Part shown: piece after piece, positions 1 to 5,963 of the stretch
How the letters are laid out: every line of letters begins with the position of its first letter
How positions within the stretch are numbered: the stretch's first letter is position 1
DNA from: SLJM01 sp964415785
Lineage (GTDB): Bacteria > Myxococcota_A > Bradymonadia > Bradymonadales > Bradymonadaceae
DNA length: 13,288 nucleotides
Direction: 5' to 3'
Assembly: GCA_964415785.1 (NCBI GenBank)
Contig: CAYQBU010000110.1
Span: 1-13,288 of the forward strand
Position numbers and translations under genes: made by a program
The notes under the pieces: generated by a model
What the model saw: the letters and a program-made list of their open reading frames with translations, nothing else
Told to the model about the DNA's origin: nothing
Database searches by the model: none

Positions 1-206
1 AACTCATGGACATGATCGGCGCCGTCGAGGACTGCCTCGGCAAAGAGGCCCAGAAAAACTTCATGGACATGCAACCCGGCGACGTCAAAGAGACCTACGC
101 CGACGTCCAGGACCTCATCGACGACGTCGACTTCAAACCCAACACCCCCCTCAAAGAGGGCATCGCCCACTTCGTCGACTGGTACCGCGACTACTACGAC
201 CGCTAA
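1..206 (+). CDS. UDP-glucuronate 4-epimerase-like NAD-dependent epimerase, C-terminal end (partial)
   Basis: The reading frame is open from position 3 and ends in TAA at 204-206; the 5' part lies outside the window. The visible 67 residues match the C-terminal substrate-binding end of extended SDR epimerases of the CapI/WbpP/UDP-glucuronate 4-epimerase type. The family-typical stretch MQPGDV, followed by ET-AD about two residues later, then FKPNTPLKEGI and the closing FVDWYRDYY are all present. These enzymes interconvert C4 epimers of UDP-sugars in the cytoplasm for capsule, O-antigen or exopolysaccharide. The neighbouring wbp-type cassette, convergent at 1005-3773, fits a surface-polysaccharide locus. 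The Rossmann domain and catalytic Ser-Tyr-Lys are not in view, so the exact substrate is inferred only from the tail. An in-frame ATG at 6 is internal, not a start. Confidence 0.85.
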   Translation, partial: LMDMIGAVEDCLGKEAQKNFMDMQPGDVKETYADVQDLIDDVDFKPNTPLKEGIAHFVDWYRDYYDR

Positions 207-247
207 CCCCCACCCAGGGTTGTGCCACCCCGATCACTCGCCTCGCC

Positions 248-388
248 ACCAGCCCCCCTCGGGCTCTGCCCGGGGGTGAACCAGACTGCATGCTACCAGC
301 CCCCCTCGGGCTCTGCCCGGGGGTGAACCAGACTGCATGCTACCAGCCCCCCTCGGGCTCTGCCCGGGGGTGAACCAGACTGCATGCT
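248..388. repeat. Three exact tandem copies of a 47-bp hairpin-bearing repeat
   Basis: Copies lie at 248-294, 295-341 and 342-388 and are identical base for base. Each contains a near-perfect inverted repeat, with arm CCCCCTCGGGC, loop TCT and arm GCCCGGGGG (one bulged base), then TGAACCAGACTGCATGCT containing the GCATGC palindrome. There is no T-run after the stems and no unique spacers between copies, so neither a simple terminator nor a CRISPR array fits. The array lies 42 bp past the stop of the epimerase gene. The lack of any divergence suggests recent amplification or ongoing homogenisation. Confidence 0.9.
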
Positions 389-403
389 ACCCCACACAAA
401 AAA

Positions 404-560
404 GCCTCGAACCCCATCGAAACGCCGTCTACGAGGCAAAGTCAGCGTTCAAATCTCAATGTCGAGCCTCGCAGGCGATGCCGGAGGCATCGTCGAGAAG
501 TTCGACGCAGAGATTTGGGCGCTGACGCGCCGCAGTAGGCGTTTCGATGGGGTTCGAGGC
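404..560. repeat. 157-nt long imperfect hairpin (MITE-like or giant terminator)
   Basis: The outer arms at 404-426 and 538-560 are perfect reverse complements over 23 bp. Pairing continues inward with only small internal loops: 441-447 with 520-526, 450-457 with 510-517, 461-465 with 502-506, 468-471 with 494-497, and 476-482 with 486-492, closed by a GGA loop. No credible protein is encoded. Read on the minus strand, the outer arm is followed directly by a six-T run (403-398), so it could end minus-strand transcription. The length and symmetry are also compatible with a non-autonomous mobile element. No obvious target-site duplication was seen. Confidence 0.85.
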
Positions 561-564
561 GATC

Positions 565-629
565 AAAAAGATCCGCGTGGGTGCTGCAAGGGCTTGCGAT
601 CGACCCGGCCAAGTCGAGCCCACGCGGAT
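565..629 (-). terminator. Branched rho-independent terminator
   Basis: Arms ATCCGCGTGGG (571-581) and CCCACGCGGAT (619-629) form an 11-bp perfect stem. It encloses two smaller hairpins, GCAAG/CTTGC at 586-597 and CGAC/GTCG at 601-616, giving a three-way junction. On the minus strand the stem is followed by a C and then five T (569-565), the signature of an intrinsic terminator. On the plus strand no T-run follows, so minus-strand transcription is the better reading. The nearest upstream minus-strand gene is wbpE, or the candidate RNA/small ORF starting near 958. Confidence 0.65.
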
Positions 630-648
630 TCGGTAATGTCACGGATTC

Positions 649-760
649 CTTCTAGCGTTGCGGCCATCAGCCACACTCGCACCCGACCTCTAGGAACCTC
701 GTCGAGGCTCCCAGCCTTGAGCAAGATCGAGCGACGCTAGCCTGGATGGCCCGCTAGAAG
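649..760 (-). other. Long stem with GCAA bulge inside the candidate RNA
   Basis: CTTCTAGCG (649-657) pairs perfectly with CGCTAGAAG (752-760), and GGCCATC (662-668) pairs perfectly with GATGGCC (745-751). On the minus strand this is a 16-bp stem interrupted only by a 4-nt one-sided bulge (GCAA, 661-658). Inside it is a small palindromic hairpin (CCTCG-T-CGAGG, 698-708). The TAG stop codon of the small ORF lies in the 5' strand of this stem, so translation to the stop codon would disturb the structure. The pairing is directly visible; a function is inference. Confidence 0.6.
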
Positions 761-801
761 TGCACTACCTCACCAGCCGTATAAGTACAATCGATATCCA
801 C
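754..801 (-). CDS. Candidate 15-codon small ORF or leader peptide behind an extended Shine-Dalgarno
   Basis: A GTG at 801-799 opens a frame encoding (M/V)DIDCTYTAGEVVHF, ending in TAG at 756-754. It is preceded by AAGGAGGTGAT (815-805), a full-length complement of the 16S anti-Shine-Dalgarno tail, with 7 nt between AGGAGG and GTG, which is ideal spacing. No homolog is recognised and the ORF is too short for composition tests. It could be a genuine microprotein, a leader peptide coupled to the downstream stem, or a ribosome-binding decoy. Conservation of the peptide rather than the RNA would decide. Confidence 0.3.
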   Translation of the reverse strand: MDIDCTYTAGEVVHF

Positions 802-816
802 TGGATCACCTCCTTT
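801..816 (-). promoter_or_regulatory. Extended Shine-Dalgarno, 16-nt complement of a typical 16S rRNA 3' end
   Basis: The plus strand reads CTGGATCACCTCCTTT, identical to the usual bacterial 16S 3' terminus. The minus strand is therefore complementary to all 16 bases, far more than the 4-8 bases of a normal ribosome-binding site. Sequence upstream on the plus strand (760-800) has no resemblance to 16S helix 45, which argues against an rRNA remnant and for a ribosome-binding function on the minus strand. Confidence 0.55.
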
Positions 817-882
817 TTAACGGCACGTCTTCTTGGCGCGATATCCTGCAATCGCTCACCGAACCTGAATGCCGCACTCAGA

Positions 883-929
883 CCCGATGTCGGGGCGAAC
901 CTTTCGCCAGCCCGACCGGTTAAATCGGG
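883..929 (-). other. Nested hairpin in the leader of the candidate RNA
   Basis: CCCGAT (883-888) pairs with ATCGGG (924-929), enclosing GTCGG/CCGAC (889-893 with 912-916) and GGCGAA/TTCGCC (894-899 with 903-908). A second element, the 12-bp perfect palindrome GGGCTCGAGCCC (927-938), overlaps the outer arm, so two alternative folds are possible. It lies between the candidate promoter and the extended Shine-Dalgarno, where a regulatory leader would be expected. No known riboswitch class was recognised. Confidence 0.5.
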
Positions 930-965
930 CTCGAGCCCATCGCAGGGCCCGCCTTGCTCACGTGA

Positions 966-994
966 AGTATAAGGGATAAACGACCCGAGATCAT
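966..994 (-). promoter_or_regulatory. Weak sigma-70-like promoter candidate for the structured RNA
   Basis: On the minus strand TATACT (971-966) is a 5/6 match to the -10 consensus. A poor -35 (ATGATC, 994-989) sits 17 nt upstream. It starts a transcript near 958, just before the structured segment and just after the wbpE stop codon. The weak -35 keeps confidence low. Confidence 0.3.
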
Positions 995-1004
995 TCCATT
1001 TTTT

Positions 1005-2126
1005 TTATTTTGCAGTCTCATCGCCAACGATATCCCCAACTGCAGCGATGACCCGATCTCGTTCATTCGGCGTCAACTCGGGAAATACGGGCAATGAGAG
1101 CACCTTCCGGGCCGCCCTCTGGGCCTCTGGGAACTCCCCGATATCCGTCGTTCGCTCGCAAATCGCGGGCTGTATATGAAGGGGTTCCGGATAGTAGATA
1201 TTGCACCCGATCCCGCGCTCCTTTAGCCCCGCCACCATCGCCTCTCGATCGGCCACCCCGATCGTATATTGGTGGTAGACGCTGTGGTTTTTGCTATCGA
1301 TCACCGGCCGTTGAACCCCTCTGAGGGCCGCGAAGGCCTCATCGTAGGCCGCCCCATGGCCCCGTCGAGCCTTATTCCACCCATCGAGATGGTCGAATTT
1401 GACCTCCAGGATCGCCGCCTGAAGGGCATCGAGCCGAAAATTTCCTCCCAACACTTCATGGTGGTATTTGGGCCGCGCCCCGTGGCGACAGCGCAATCGA
1501 ATCGCATCCGCCAACCCCTCATCATCGCACAGCACCATCCCTCCATCGCCTGCCCCACCCAGATTCTTGGTCGGAAAGAAGCTGATGCACCCCACATCGC
1601 CCAGACTCCCCACCAACTCCCCATCGTGGCGAGCCCCGATCGCCTGGGCCATATCCTCCACCACCGCCAGATCATAGTTGTCCGCCAGGGTCCCAATCGC
1701 CCCCATATCGCAGGCCTGCCCGTAGAGATGGACCGGCAAGATCGCCTGTGTACGCTCCGTGATCGCCGCCTCGATCAGGGTGGGATCCATATTGTAGGTC
1801 TCATCGATATCGACGAACACCGGCCGCGCTCCCAGCCGCAAGATCGCCTCCGTCGGCGAGATGAAGGTAAATGGCGTGGTGATCACCTCGTCGCCCTCGC
1901 CGATGCCAAGGGCCATCAGACTCACCAACAGGGCGTCCGTCCCACTGGACACCCCGATCGCCTCTTCCACCCCGTGGTAATCGGCCATCTTCTCCTCGAA
2001 GCGGCGCACCACTTCTCCGCCGATGAAGTACTGACTCTCCATCACCCCTGAAATGGCCTTTTGCACCTCCTCTTCAATGGCCCGATACTGTCGCTGAAGA
2101 TCGAAAAAAGGCACATCATTCATCAT
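1005..2126 (-). CDS. wbpE: DegT/DnrJ/EryC1 PLP aminotransferase, WbpE-like (UDP-3-keto-GlcNAcA 3-aminotransferase)
   Basis: A 373-374-residue fold-type I aminotransferase of the sugar 3-aminotransferase family. It is predicted to transfer an amino group from glutamate to the 3-keto sugar made by the WbpB-like dehydrogenase. Visible motifs are the N-terminal FFDLQRQY typical of WbpE/DegT enzymes, SGTDAL (61-66) for cofactor phosphate contacts, VVED (155-158) whose Asp contacts the PLP ring nitrogen, and the internal-aldimine Lys187 in SFFPTKNLGG. Length is normal. Two adjacent ATGs at 2126 and 2123 are possible starts behind GGAG; an upstream extension to 2216 overlaps wbpD and lacks family similarity. 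The start overlaps the wbpD stop by about 11 nt, so the genes are translationally coupled. It is the last protein gene of the minus-strand cassette. WbpE is the best fit because wbpB and wbpD adjoin it; other DegT specificities remain possible. Confidence 0.88.
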   Translation of the reverse strand: MMNDVPFFDLQRQYRAIEEEVQKAISGVMESQYFIGGEVVRRFEEKMADYHGVEEAIGVSSGTDALLVSLMALGIGEGDEVITTPFTFISPTEAILRLGARPVFVDIDETYNMDPTLIEAAITERTQAILPVHLYGQACDMGAIGTLADNYDLAVVEDMAQAIGARHDGELVGSLGDVGCISFFPTKNLGGAGDGGMVLCDDEGLADAIRLRCRHGARPKYHHEVLGGNFRLDALQAAILEVKFDHLDGWNKARRGHGAAYDEAFAALRGVQRPVIDSKNHSVYHQYTIGVADREAMVAGLKERGIGCNIYYPEPLHIQPAICERTTDIGEFPEAQRAARKVLSLPVFPELTPNERDRVIAAVGDIVGDETAK

Positions 2127-2706
2127 GGTTCTCCAGCACTTCGAGACCACCGTCGACCTCGACGTAGCGGCCCCCGCACTCCGCACACCACCATCGTCGA
2201 TCTTCGGCTTGTTCAAGACTTATCCCACAGCGACAGCTCCACCCCACCCACCGCGCCGCAACCCCCACCACCCGCGCATAGGCCTTCACATCGTCGGCCA
2301 CCACCGCTCCCGCCCCCACCATCGCGTAGCGGCCAATCGTCACCCCGCAGACCACCGTGGCGTTGGCTCCAATGCTCGCCCCTTCGGACACCCGCGTGCT
2401 CTCAAACGCATCGCTTCGATCCACCTCACTTCGCGGCGTCTTCACATTGCTAAACACCGCCGACGGCCCCACGAAGACGTGATCTTCGAGGACGACGCCG
2501 TCGTAGACCGAGACCTGATTCTGGATCTTGACCCCATCGCCGATCCTCGCCGTCGGCGCCACGTAGACGTTTTGGCCCAGCGTACATCTCTTTCCGATCT
2601 GTGCGCCCTCGCGAATATGGCAAAAATGCCACACCGCACTTCCCTCTCCGATCGCAGCATCCCCGTGAACCACCGCCGTGGGATGAATCGTCACCCCCTC
2701 GCTCAT
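2116..2706 (-). CDS. wbpD: Left-handed beta-helix N-acetyltransferase, WbpD/WlbB-like, with C-terminal zinc-ribbon tail
   Basis: A 196-residue hexapeptide-repeat transferase predicted to acetylate the 3-amino group of UDP-2-acetamido-3-amino-2,3-dideoxy-glucuronate using acetyl-CoA. The N-terminal IHPTAVVHGDAAIGEG and WHFCHI, the central LGQNV and IQNQVSVYDGV, and VVCGVTIGRYAMVGAGAVV at about 118-136 are characteristic of WlbB/WbpD. After the beta helix there is a short tail with Cys158, Cys160, Cys174 and Cys177 in CxC and CxxC pairs, resembling a zinc ribbon; such tails occur in some homologs, and its role is unknown. The ATG (2706-2704) overlaps the wbpB TGA as ATGA, and GAGGGG supplies a ribosome-binding site. 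The trimeric active site and cytoplasmic location follow from the family. Confidence 0.9.
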   Translation of the reverse strand: MSEGVTIHPTAVVHGDAAIGEGSAVWHFCHIREGAQIGKRCTLGQNVYVAPTARIGDGVKIQNQVSVYDGVVLEDHVFVGPSAVFSNVKTPRSEVDRSDAFESTRVSEGASIGANATVVCGVTIGRYAMVGAGAVVADDVKAYARVVGVAARWVGWSCRCGISLEQAEDRRWWCAECGGRYVEVDGGLEVLENHDE

Positions 2707-3773
2707 GCCACCCCTCGCTCGTCATCGCTTTGCTCTTCTCCAAAGACCGACCGCACCCGCTCCCTGGCCCCGCTGACGTAGGAGCGCTTGGCCGCCTCGA
2801 TGACCGCCAGGGAATTGAGCCCCGAAAGTCCATCCACCACCTCTACACATTGGCCCTTCAACCGCCGGAGCACGTCGTCGTACACCAACCGATGACCGTT
2901 TCTCAATACTTGCTCGACCTGATCGCTCAGCCTCTCCACCATCTCATCCTCCGGCCGCGACTCCTCAAACTCCCAGGCCTCCACCTGGTCGCAGCGCGCC
3001 CCCCCGATCCGCACCGTTCCCCGCTCACCGATCACCGTCAGGTTCGTCGCCAAATTCTTCGGATAACTGAGCATCGTCACGTGCATCGAGCCCACGGTCC
3101 CGCTCTTCCACCCCAGATTGACCACCGCCGTATCCTCCGCCTCGATGCTCCGCCCCAGCGCTCCCCCCGTTGCCTGCACCGCCGCCACCGGCCCCAACAG
3201 CCAGGTCAACAAATCCACATAGTGGCTCGCCTGATTGGTCAGCGCCCCGCCATCCATCACCTCACTGCCCCGCCACCGCGCCTCGTCGTAGTAGGCCTGC
3301 GGCCGCGTCCAAAACACCTGCATCGCCACCGTATGAATCCGCCCAAACCGCCCTCCCTCAATCGCCCCCCGCAACGCCCGAAACAACGGGTGATACCGCA
3401 ACTGCTTGACCACAAAGAGCTGCCGCTCCAGACGCGCCACCTCCCGCACCATTTCGCCGGCCTCTTCCAACCTCGTCCCCAGCGGCTTCTCACACAAAAT
3501 ATGCGCCCCCGCCTCCGCGGCCTCCATCGCCTGCCCCGGATGCAACCCCGTCGGCGTCGCCAACACCACCAGTTCCGGCTTCCCCACCTCCATCAATCCC
3601 CGAATCTCTTCAAACCCCTCCACCCCCAACCGCCGCGACGCCTCTCCCCTCGCCCCCTCACAGGGGTCAACCACCCCCACCGCCTCCACCTCATCGCCCA
3701 GCCCCTCCAGCGCCGCCATATGCTTGCCCGCCACTCGACCACATCCCACCAATCCCACTCTTACTGCACACAT
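2703..3773 (-). CDS. wbpB: Gfo/Idh/MocA oxidoreductase, WbpB/WlbA-like UDP-GlcNAcA 3-dehydrogenase
   Basis: A 356-residue NAD-dependent sugar dehydrogenase, predicted to oxidise C3 of UDP-N-acetylglucosaminuronic acid to the 3-keto form used by the WbpE-like aminotransferase. The N-terminal Rossmann motif is VGLVGCGRVAGKH (6-18), the conserved EKP triplet is at 95-97, and the ASHYVDLLTWLLG helix (182-194) carries His184 and Asp187, typical of the family. I chose ATG 3773 because it opens directly before the Rossmann strand; an upstream TTG (3803) would add ten unconvincing residues. GAGG lies 9 nt before the ATG. It is the first gene of wbpB-wbpD-wbpE; the pathway's first enzyme (6-dehydrogenase, WbpA) and any C2-epimerase (WbpI) are not in the window. 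Some homologs act on other UDP-sugars, so substrate is inferred from context. Confidence 0.88.
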   Translation of the reverse strand: MCAVRVGLVGCGRVAGKHMAALEGLGDEVEAVGVVDPCEGARGEASRRLGVEGFEEIRGLMEVGKPELVVLATPTGLHPGQAMEAAEAGAHILCEKPLGTRLEEAGEMVREVARLERQLFVVKQLRYHPLFRALRGAIEGGRFGRIHTVAMQVFWTRPQAYYDEARWRGSEVMDGGALTNQASHYVDLLTWLLGPVAAVQATGGALGRSIEAEDTAVVNLGWKSGTVGSMHVTMLSYPKNLATNLTVIGERGTVRIGGARCDQVEAWEFEESRPEDEMVERLSDQVEQVLRNGHRLVYDDVLRRLKGQCVEVVDGLSGLNSLAVIEAAKRSYVSGARERVRSVFGEEQSDDERGVA

Positions 3774-3894
3774 CCTGGAGGTCCTCAACGCTTCGGGCCA
3801 CAATTGTCCTTCTCTTCATCCACCTCCAATACCGCGAACCCCGCCGCCCCCACAACCACCCCCATCCCAAATCTCCCCCCAAAAACCGCCCCCC

Positions 3895-3934
3895 TGTCGC
3901 CCCGAGGGTGCGACATCACCCTTATTTTTCGCCA
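3895..3934 (+). repeat. Dispersed hairpin repeat, copy A (terminator-like)
   Basis: GTCGCCCCGAGGGTGCGAC (3896-3914) forms an 8-bp stem with one mismatch and a GAG loop, followed by ATCACCC and TTATTTTT. It differs from copy B (4031-4070) at only one position over 40 bp. On the minus strand the same stem is followed by a five-T run about 10 nt later, so it may act as a two-way terminator. Confidence 0.75.
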
Positions 3935-4030
3935 ATTTCTCCCTTTCCAATCATCTTCGCGCGCCCCCTTACGCCCCCAGCCTGATGGATCCAAAAACTC
4001 GGTGCCATCGCCCCCGAAAAAATCGCCTCT

Positions 4031-4070
4031 TGTCGCCCCGAGGGTGCGACATCGCCCTTATTTTTCGCCA
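4031..4070 (+). repeat. Dispersed hairpin repeat, copy B (terminator-like)
   Basis: Same stem-loop as copy A, at 4032-4050, then ATCGCCC and TTATTTTTCGCCA. On the minus strand a six-T run follows within about 10 nt of the stem. It lies about 44 bp past the stop codon of the SDR gene, a natural place for a transcription terminator. Confidence 0.75.
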
Positions 4071-4113
4071 CTTCCTCTCATTCTGACGATTTTCCCGACG
4101 CCCCCCAACTCGC

Positions 4114-4869
4114 TTACATATTGATGCCGCCATCCACATCGATACAGCGCCCCGTGAAGTAGCCGCACTCGAAGATAAACTTCACGGCCATATAGATCTC
4201 TTCGGGCTTGCCCGTTCGCCGAAGTGGCACCTGTTTGACCAACTTTTCGAGCATCGCGTCGCGCATCCCGTCCAGGATCGGCGTCTGCGTAAAGCCCGGT
4301 GCCACAGCCCCCACCCGAACGCCATAGCGCGCCAACTCCTCGGCCCACAGCTTCGTATCCGCCACCACGCCGGCTTTGGTGGCCGAATAATTGCCCTGCC
4401 CCATATTGCCGTGGCGCGAACAGGAGCTGATATTGACGATCACCCCCTCCTCGGGCTCCGTCTCCACCATGTGGGCCGCCACTTCGCGGGTGCACAAAAA
4501 CGTGCCCGTCAGGTTGACGTCCACCACGGACTTCCAATCCTCAGTGCTCATCGTCGTGATCTCGCCGCTGTCCCGATCCTTTTTGACCAGCAATCCGTCG
4601 CGAAAGATCCCGGCGTTATTGACCAGGCCATTGAGCGATCCAAAGGCGTCTATCCCCGCCTGTACCGCCGCCTTCACATCCTCTTCTTCGGCTACGCTTC
4701 CCACGGCGGTGGCGATATTGTCGCCCTCTTTCGCCACCGCCTCCAGACCCTCCTCATCGACGTCAAAGGCCAGCACATTGGCCCCCGCTCGATCAAAATT
4801 CAGGGCAAAGCATCGGCCCAATCCACTGGCCGCACCGGTCACCATCACATTTGCATTGTCCAAATTCAT
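4114..4869 (-). CDS. Short-chain dehydrogenase/reductase, acetoacetyl-CoA reductase or 3-oxoacyl reductase-like
   Basis: A 251-residue classical SDR. The cofactor motif TGAASGLG is at 11-18, NNAG at 84-87, the active-site Asn119 in VNLTG, Ser149 in NISS, and Tyr161/Lys165 in YSATK, so the catalytic tetrad is complete. Classical SDRs of this size include FabG and PhaB. Its position 59 bp downstream of phaC, in the same direction, favours reduction of acetoacetyl-CoA to (R)-3-hydroxybutyryl-CoA, the PHA synthase substrate. An insert around residues 97-107 (KDRDSGEITTM) is found in a subgroup of FabG-like proteins, and fatty-acid synthesis remains possible. Asp36 and Asp38 after the second strand would suit NADH more than NADPH. 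The start ATG is preceded by AGGAAG at good spacing. Confidence 0.85.
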   Translation of the reverse strand: MNLDNANVMVTGAASGLGRCFALNFDRAGANVLAFDVDEEGLEAVAKEGDNIATAVGSVAEEEDVKAAVQAGIDAFGSLNGLVNNAGIFRDGLLVKKDRDSGEITTMSTEDWKSVVDVNLTGTFLCTREVAAHMVETEPEEGVIVNISSCSRHGNMGQGNYSATKAGVVADTKLWAEELARYGVRVGAVAPGFTQTPILDGMRDAMLEKLVKQVPLRRTGKPEEIYMAVKFIFECGYFTGRCIDVDGGINM

Positions 4870-4928
4870 CTGTCTTCCTTTTGCTAATCCGAAATCATCA
4901 ATGATCTCAGTTATGGGTTAGTGATCTC

Positions 4929-5909
4929 TCAAGCCACCTCTTCCACCGACGATACACTCAATCGCTTCCCGAACCACTCCGTGATCTTCGGATAGCAGTG
5001 GCGCGGGCCGCGGCTTCCCACCACTCCTCCCACGTGGCCTCCGGGGATCACATACAGCTCCTTGTCCTCACTGCTCACGTGATCGTGAAGTCCTCGCGTC
5101 GCCTCCTCCGGCGAAATATGGTCTCGCGACGTCGCGATCGTCAGCGTCGGGCAAGTAATACTTCCCAGATCGACGCGCTTTCCTCCGACGTGGTGCTCGC
5201 CTTTGATCAACAAATTATCCTGATACAGATCCTCAATATAGGTCTGGTAGGCCGCCGCTGGAAACGCCACATTGTCATTGGCCCAGGTATCCAGCGCCTT
5301 AAATCCCTCCAAAAAGCCGGGCTGATGCATCCGGTCGGCAAACATCACCCACTTGCTGAGCTGACTCGTCGGACGCAGCGCCACAAACCCACTCTGCATT
5401 TGTTGCGGCGCCACATTGCCGGCCGCCGCCACCGCTTCTGCATCAAACCACTCGCGCTGCGTCATCTGACCCAGCGTCCCCGCATGCTCAAAATCAATGG
5501 GGCCCGCCAGGTTGATCAACGCCGACACCTTCTCCGGATTCAGCGCCGTGTAGATGCTGCACAGCGTCCCCCCCATGCAATAGCCCAGAAGCCCTACTTC
5601 CTGCTGCCCCGAAAAGCGCTTGACCCGACTCATCGCCCGCCCCAGTCGACCCAGCACGTCCTCCCAACTCAAGAAGCGATCTTCATCATTGGGCTCCCCC
5701 CAATTGAGGCAATACGTATCAAACCCCGCCTCTACACAGGCCTCGGCCACGCTATGGCCTTCTCTGAGATCCAGCACGTACCACTGGTTGATCAGCGACG
5801 GCACCAAAAAGATCACCGGCCGAGGCCCCCCCTCGCCTTTGGGACTCCGAAACCGGTACAGTTCTGCCGTTCCATCTCGATGAATCAAATCTCGCGGTGT
5901 GGGCTTCAT
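4929..5909 (-). CDS. phaC: Poly(R)-hydroxyalkanoate synthase, compact class III-like PhaC
   Basis: A 326-residue alpha/beta-hydrolase-fold polymerase that joins (R)-3-hydroxyacyl-CoA units into PHA at the granule surface. The lipase-like box is GYCMGG with nucleophile Cys111, as PHA synthases use Cys rather than Ser; the acid is Asp263 in SRDHI and the base His292 in GGHVGG. PSLINQWYVLDL and NWGEP near the N terminus are typical. It is a little shorter than class III PhaC (about 350-360 residues) and far shorter than classes I and II, so it probably needs a PhaE-type partner; no full-length PhaE is in the window. AAGGAG lies 6 nt before the ATG. It follows the phasin-like gene by 54 bp and precedes the reductase by 59 bp, consistent with one operon. 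Confidence 0.93.
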   Translation of the reverse strand: MKPTPRDLIHRDGTAELYRFRSPKGEGGPRPVIFLVPSLINQWYVLDLREGHSVAEACVEAGFDTYCLNWGEPNDEDRFLSWEDVLGRLGRAMSRVKRFSGQQEVGLLGYCMGGTLCSIYTALNPEKVSALINLAGPIDFEHAGTLGQMTQREWFDAEAVAAAGNVAPQQMQSGFVALRPTSQLSKWVMFADRMHQPGFLEGFKALDTWANDNVAFPAAAYQTYIEDLYQDNLLIKGEHHVGGKRVDLGSITCPTLTIATSRDHISPEEATRGLHDHVSSEDKELYVIPGGHVGGVVGSRGPRHCYPKITEWFGKRLSVSSVEEVA

Positions 5910-5963
5910 CCATCACTCCTTGTCTTCATGATACCGGTTTCCAAGGGCAGAATCAGCGCTGAC

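Larger units (their letters stand above)
565..958 (-). ncRNA. Candidate structured non-coding RNA or long structured 3' UTR
   Basis: No protein-like ORF of useful length occupies this stretch, but secondary structure is dense. In minus-strand order it has a nested hairpin (929-883), an extended Shine-Dalgarno with a 15-codon ORF (815-754), a long stem pairing 760-752/657-649 and 751-745/668-662, and a branched terminator ending in a T-run (629-565). A candidate TATACT -10 box lies just upstream. I do not recognise tmRNA, RNase P RNA, SRP RNA or 6S signature motifs. It may be an independent RNA gene or the 3' untranslated tail of the wbp operon. Boundaries are estimates. Confidence 0.35.
3774..4113. 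other. Non-coding spacer of about 340 bp with repeats
   Basis: It lies between the 3' end of the SDR gene and the start of wbpB, all transcribed on the minus strand. I see no convincing gene. It is C-rich on the plus strand, contains two copies of the dispersed hairpin repeat (3895-3934 and 4031-4070), and no clear sigma-70 promoter for wbpB was found. It probably separates the PHA and polysaccharide transcription units. Confidence 0.6.

Noticed and set aside
248..388. CRISPR array
   Set aside because: The copies are directly adjacent with no unique spacers, and no cas genes are nearby.
801..816. 16S rRNA 3' end (rRNA gene fragment) on the plus strand
   Set aside because: Only the last 16 bases match. 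The preceding sequence has no helix 45 or other 16S motif, so a minus-strand extended Shine-Dalgarno explains it better.
404..960. Retron msr-msd RNA or group II intron remnant
   Set aside because: A long hairpin and smaller stems are suggestive, but no reverse transcriptase gene or fragment is present in the window and no intron domain V or GTGYG boundary was found.
384..972. Small proteins on either strand in the converging-gene spacer (60-118 residues)
   Set aside because: They run through the perfect inverted repeats, have no ribosome-binding sites and show no recognisable domain; base-pairing constraint explains the open frames.
999..1006. Plus-strand terminator at the eight-T run near the wbpE stop
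   Set aside because: No convincing hairpin directly precedes the T-run on the plus strand.
2127..2216. N-terminal extension of the aminotransferase
   Set aside because: It would overlap wbpD by a further 90 bp and has no family similarity; ATG 2126/2123 with GGAG fits DegT proteins.
2601..4124. 507-residue plus-strand ORF
   Set aside because: It is Pro/His/Arg-rich, antisense to wbpB, and lacks any domain or ribosome-binding site; it is a shadow of the high-GC minus-strand gene.
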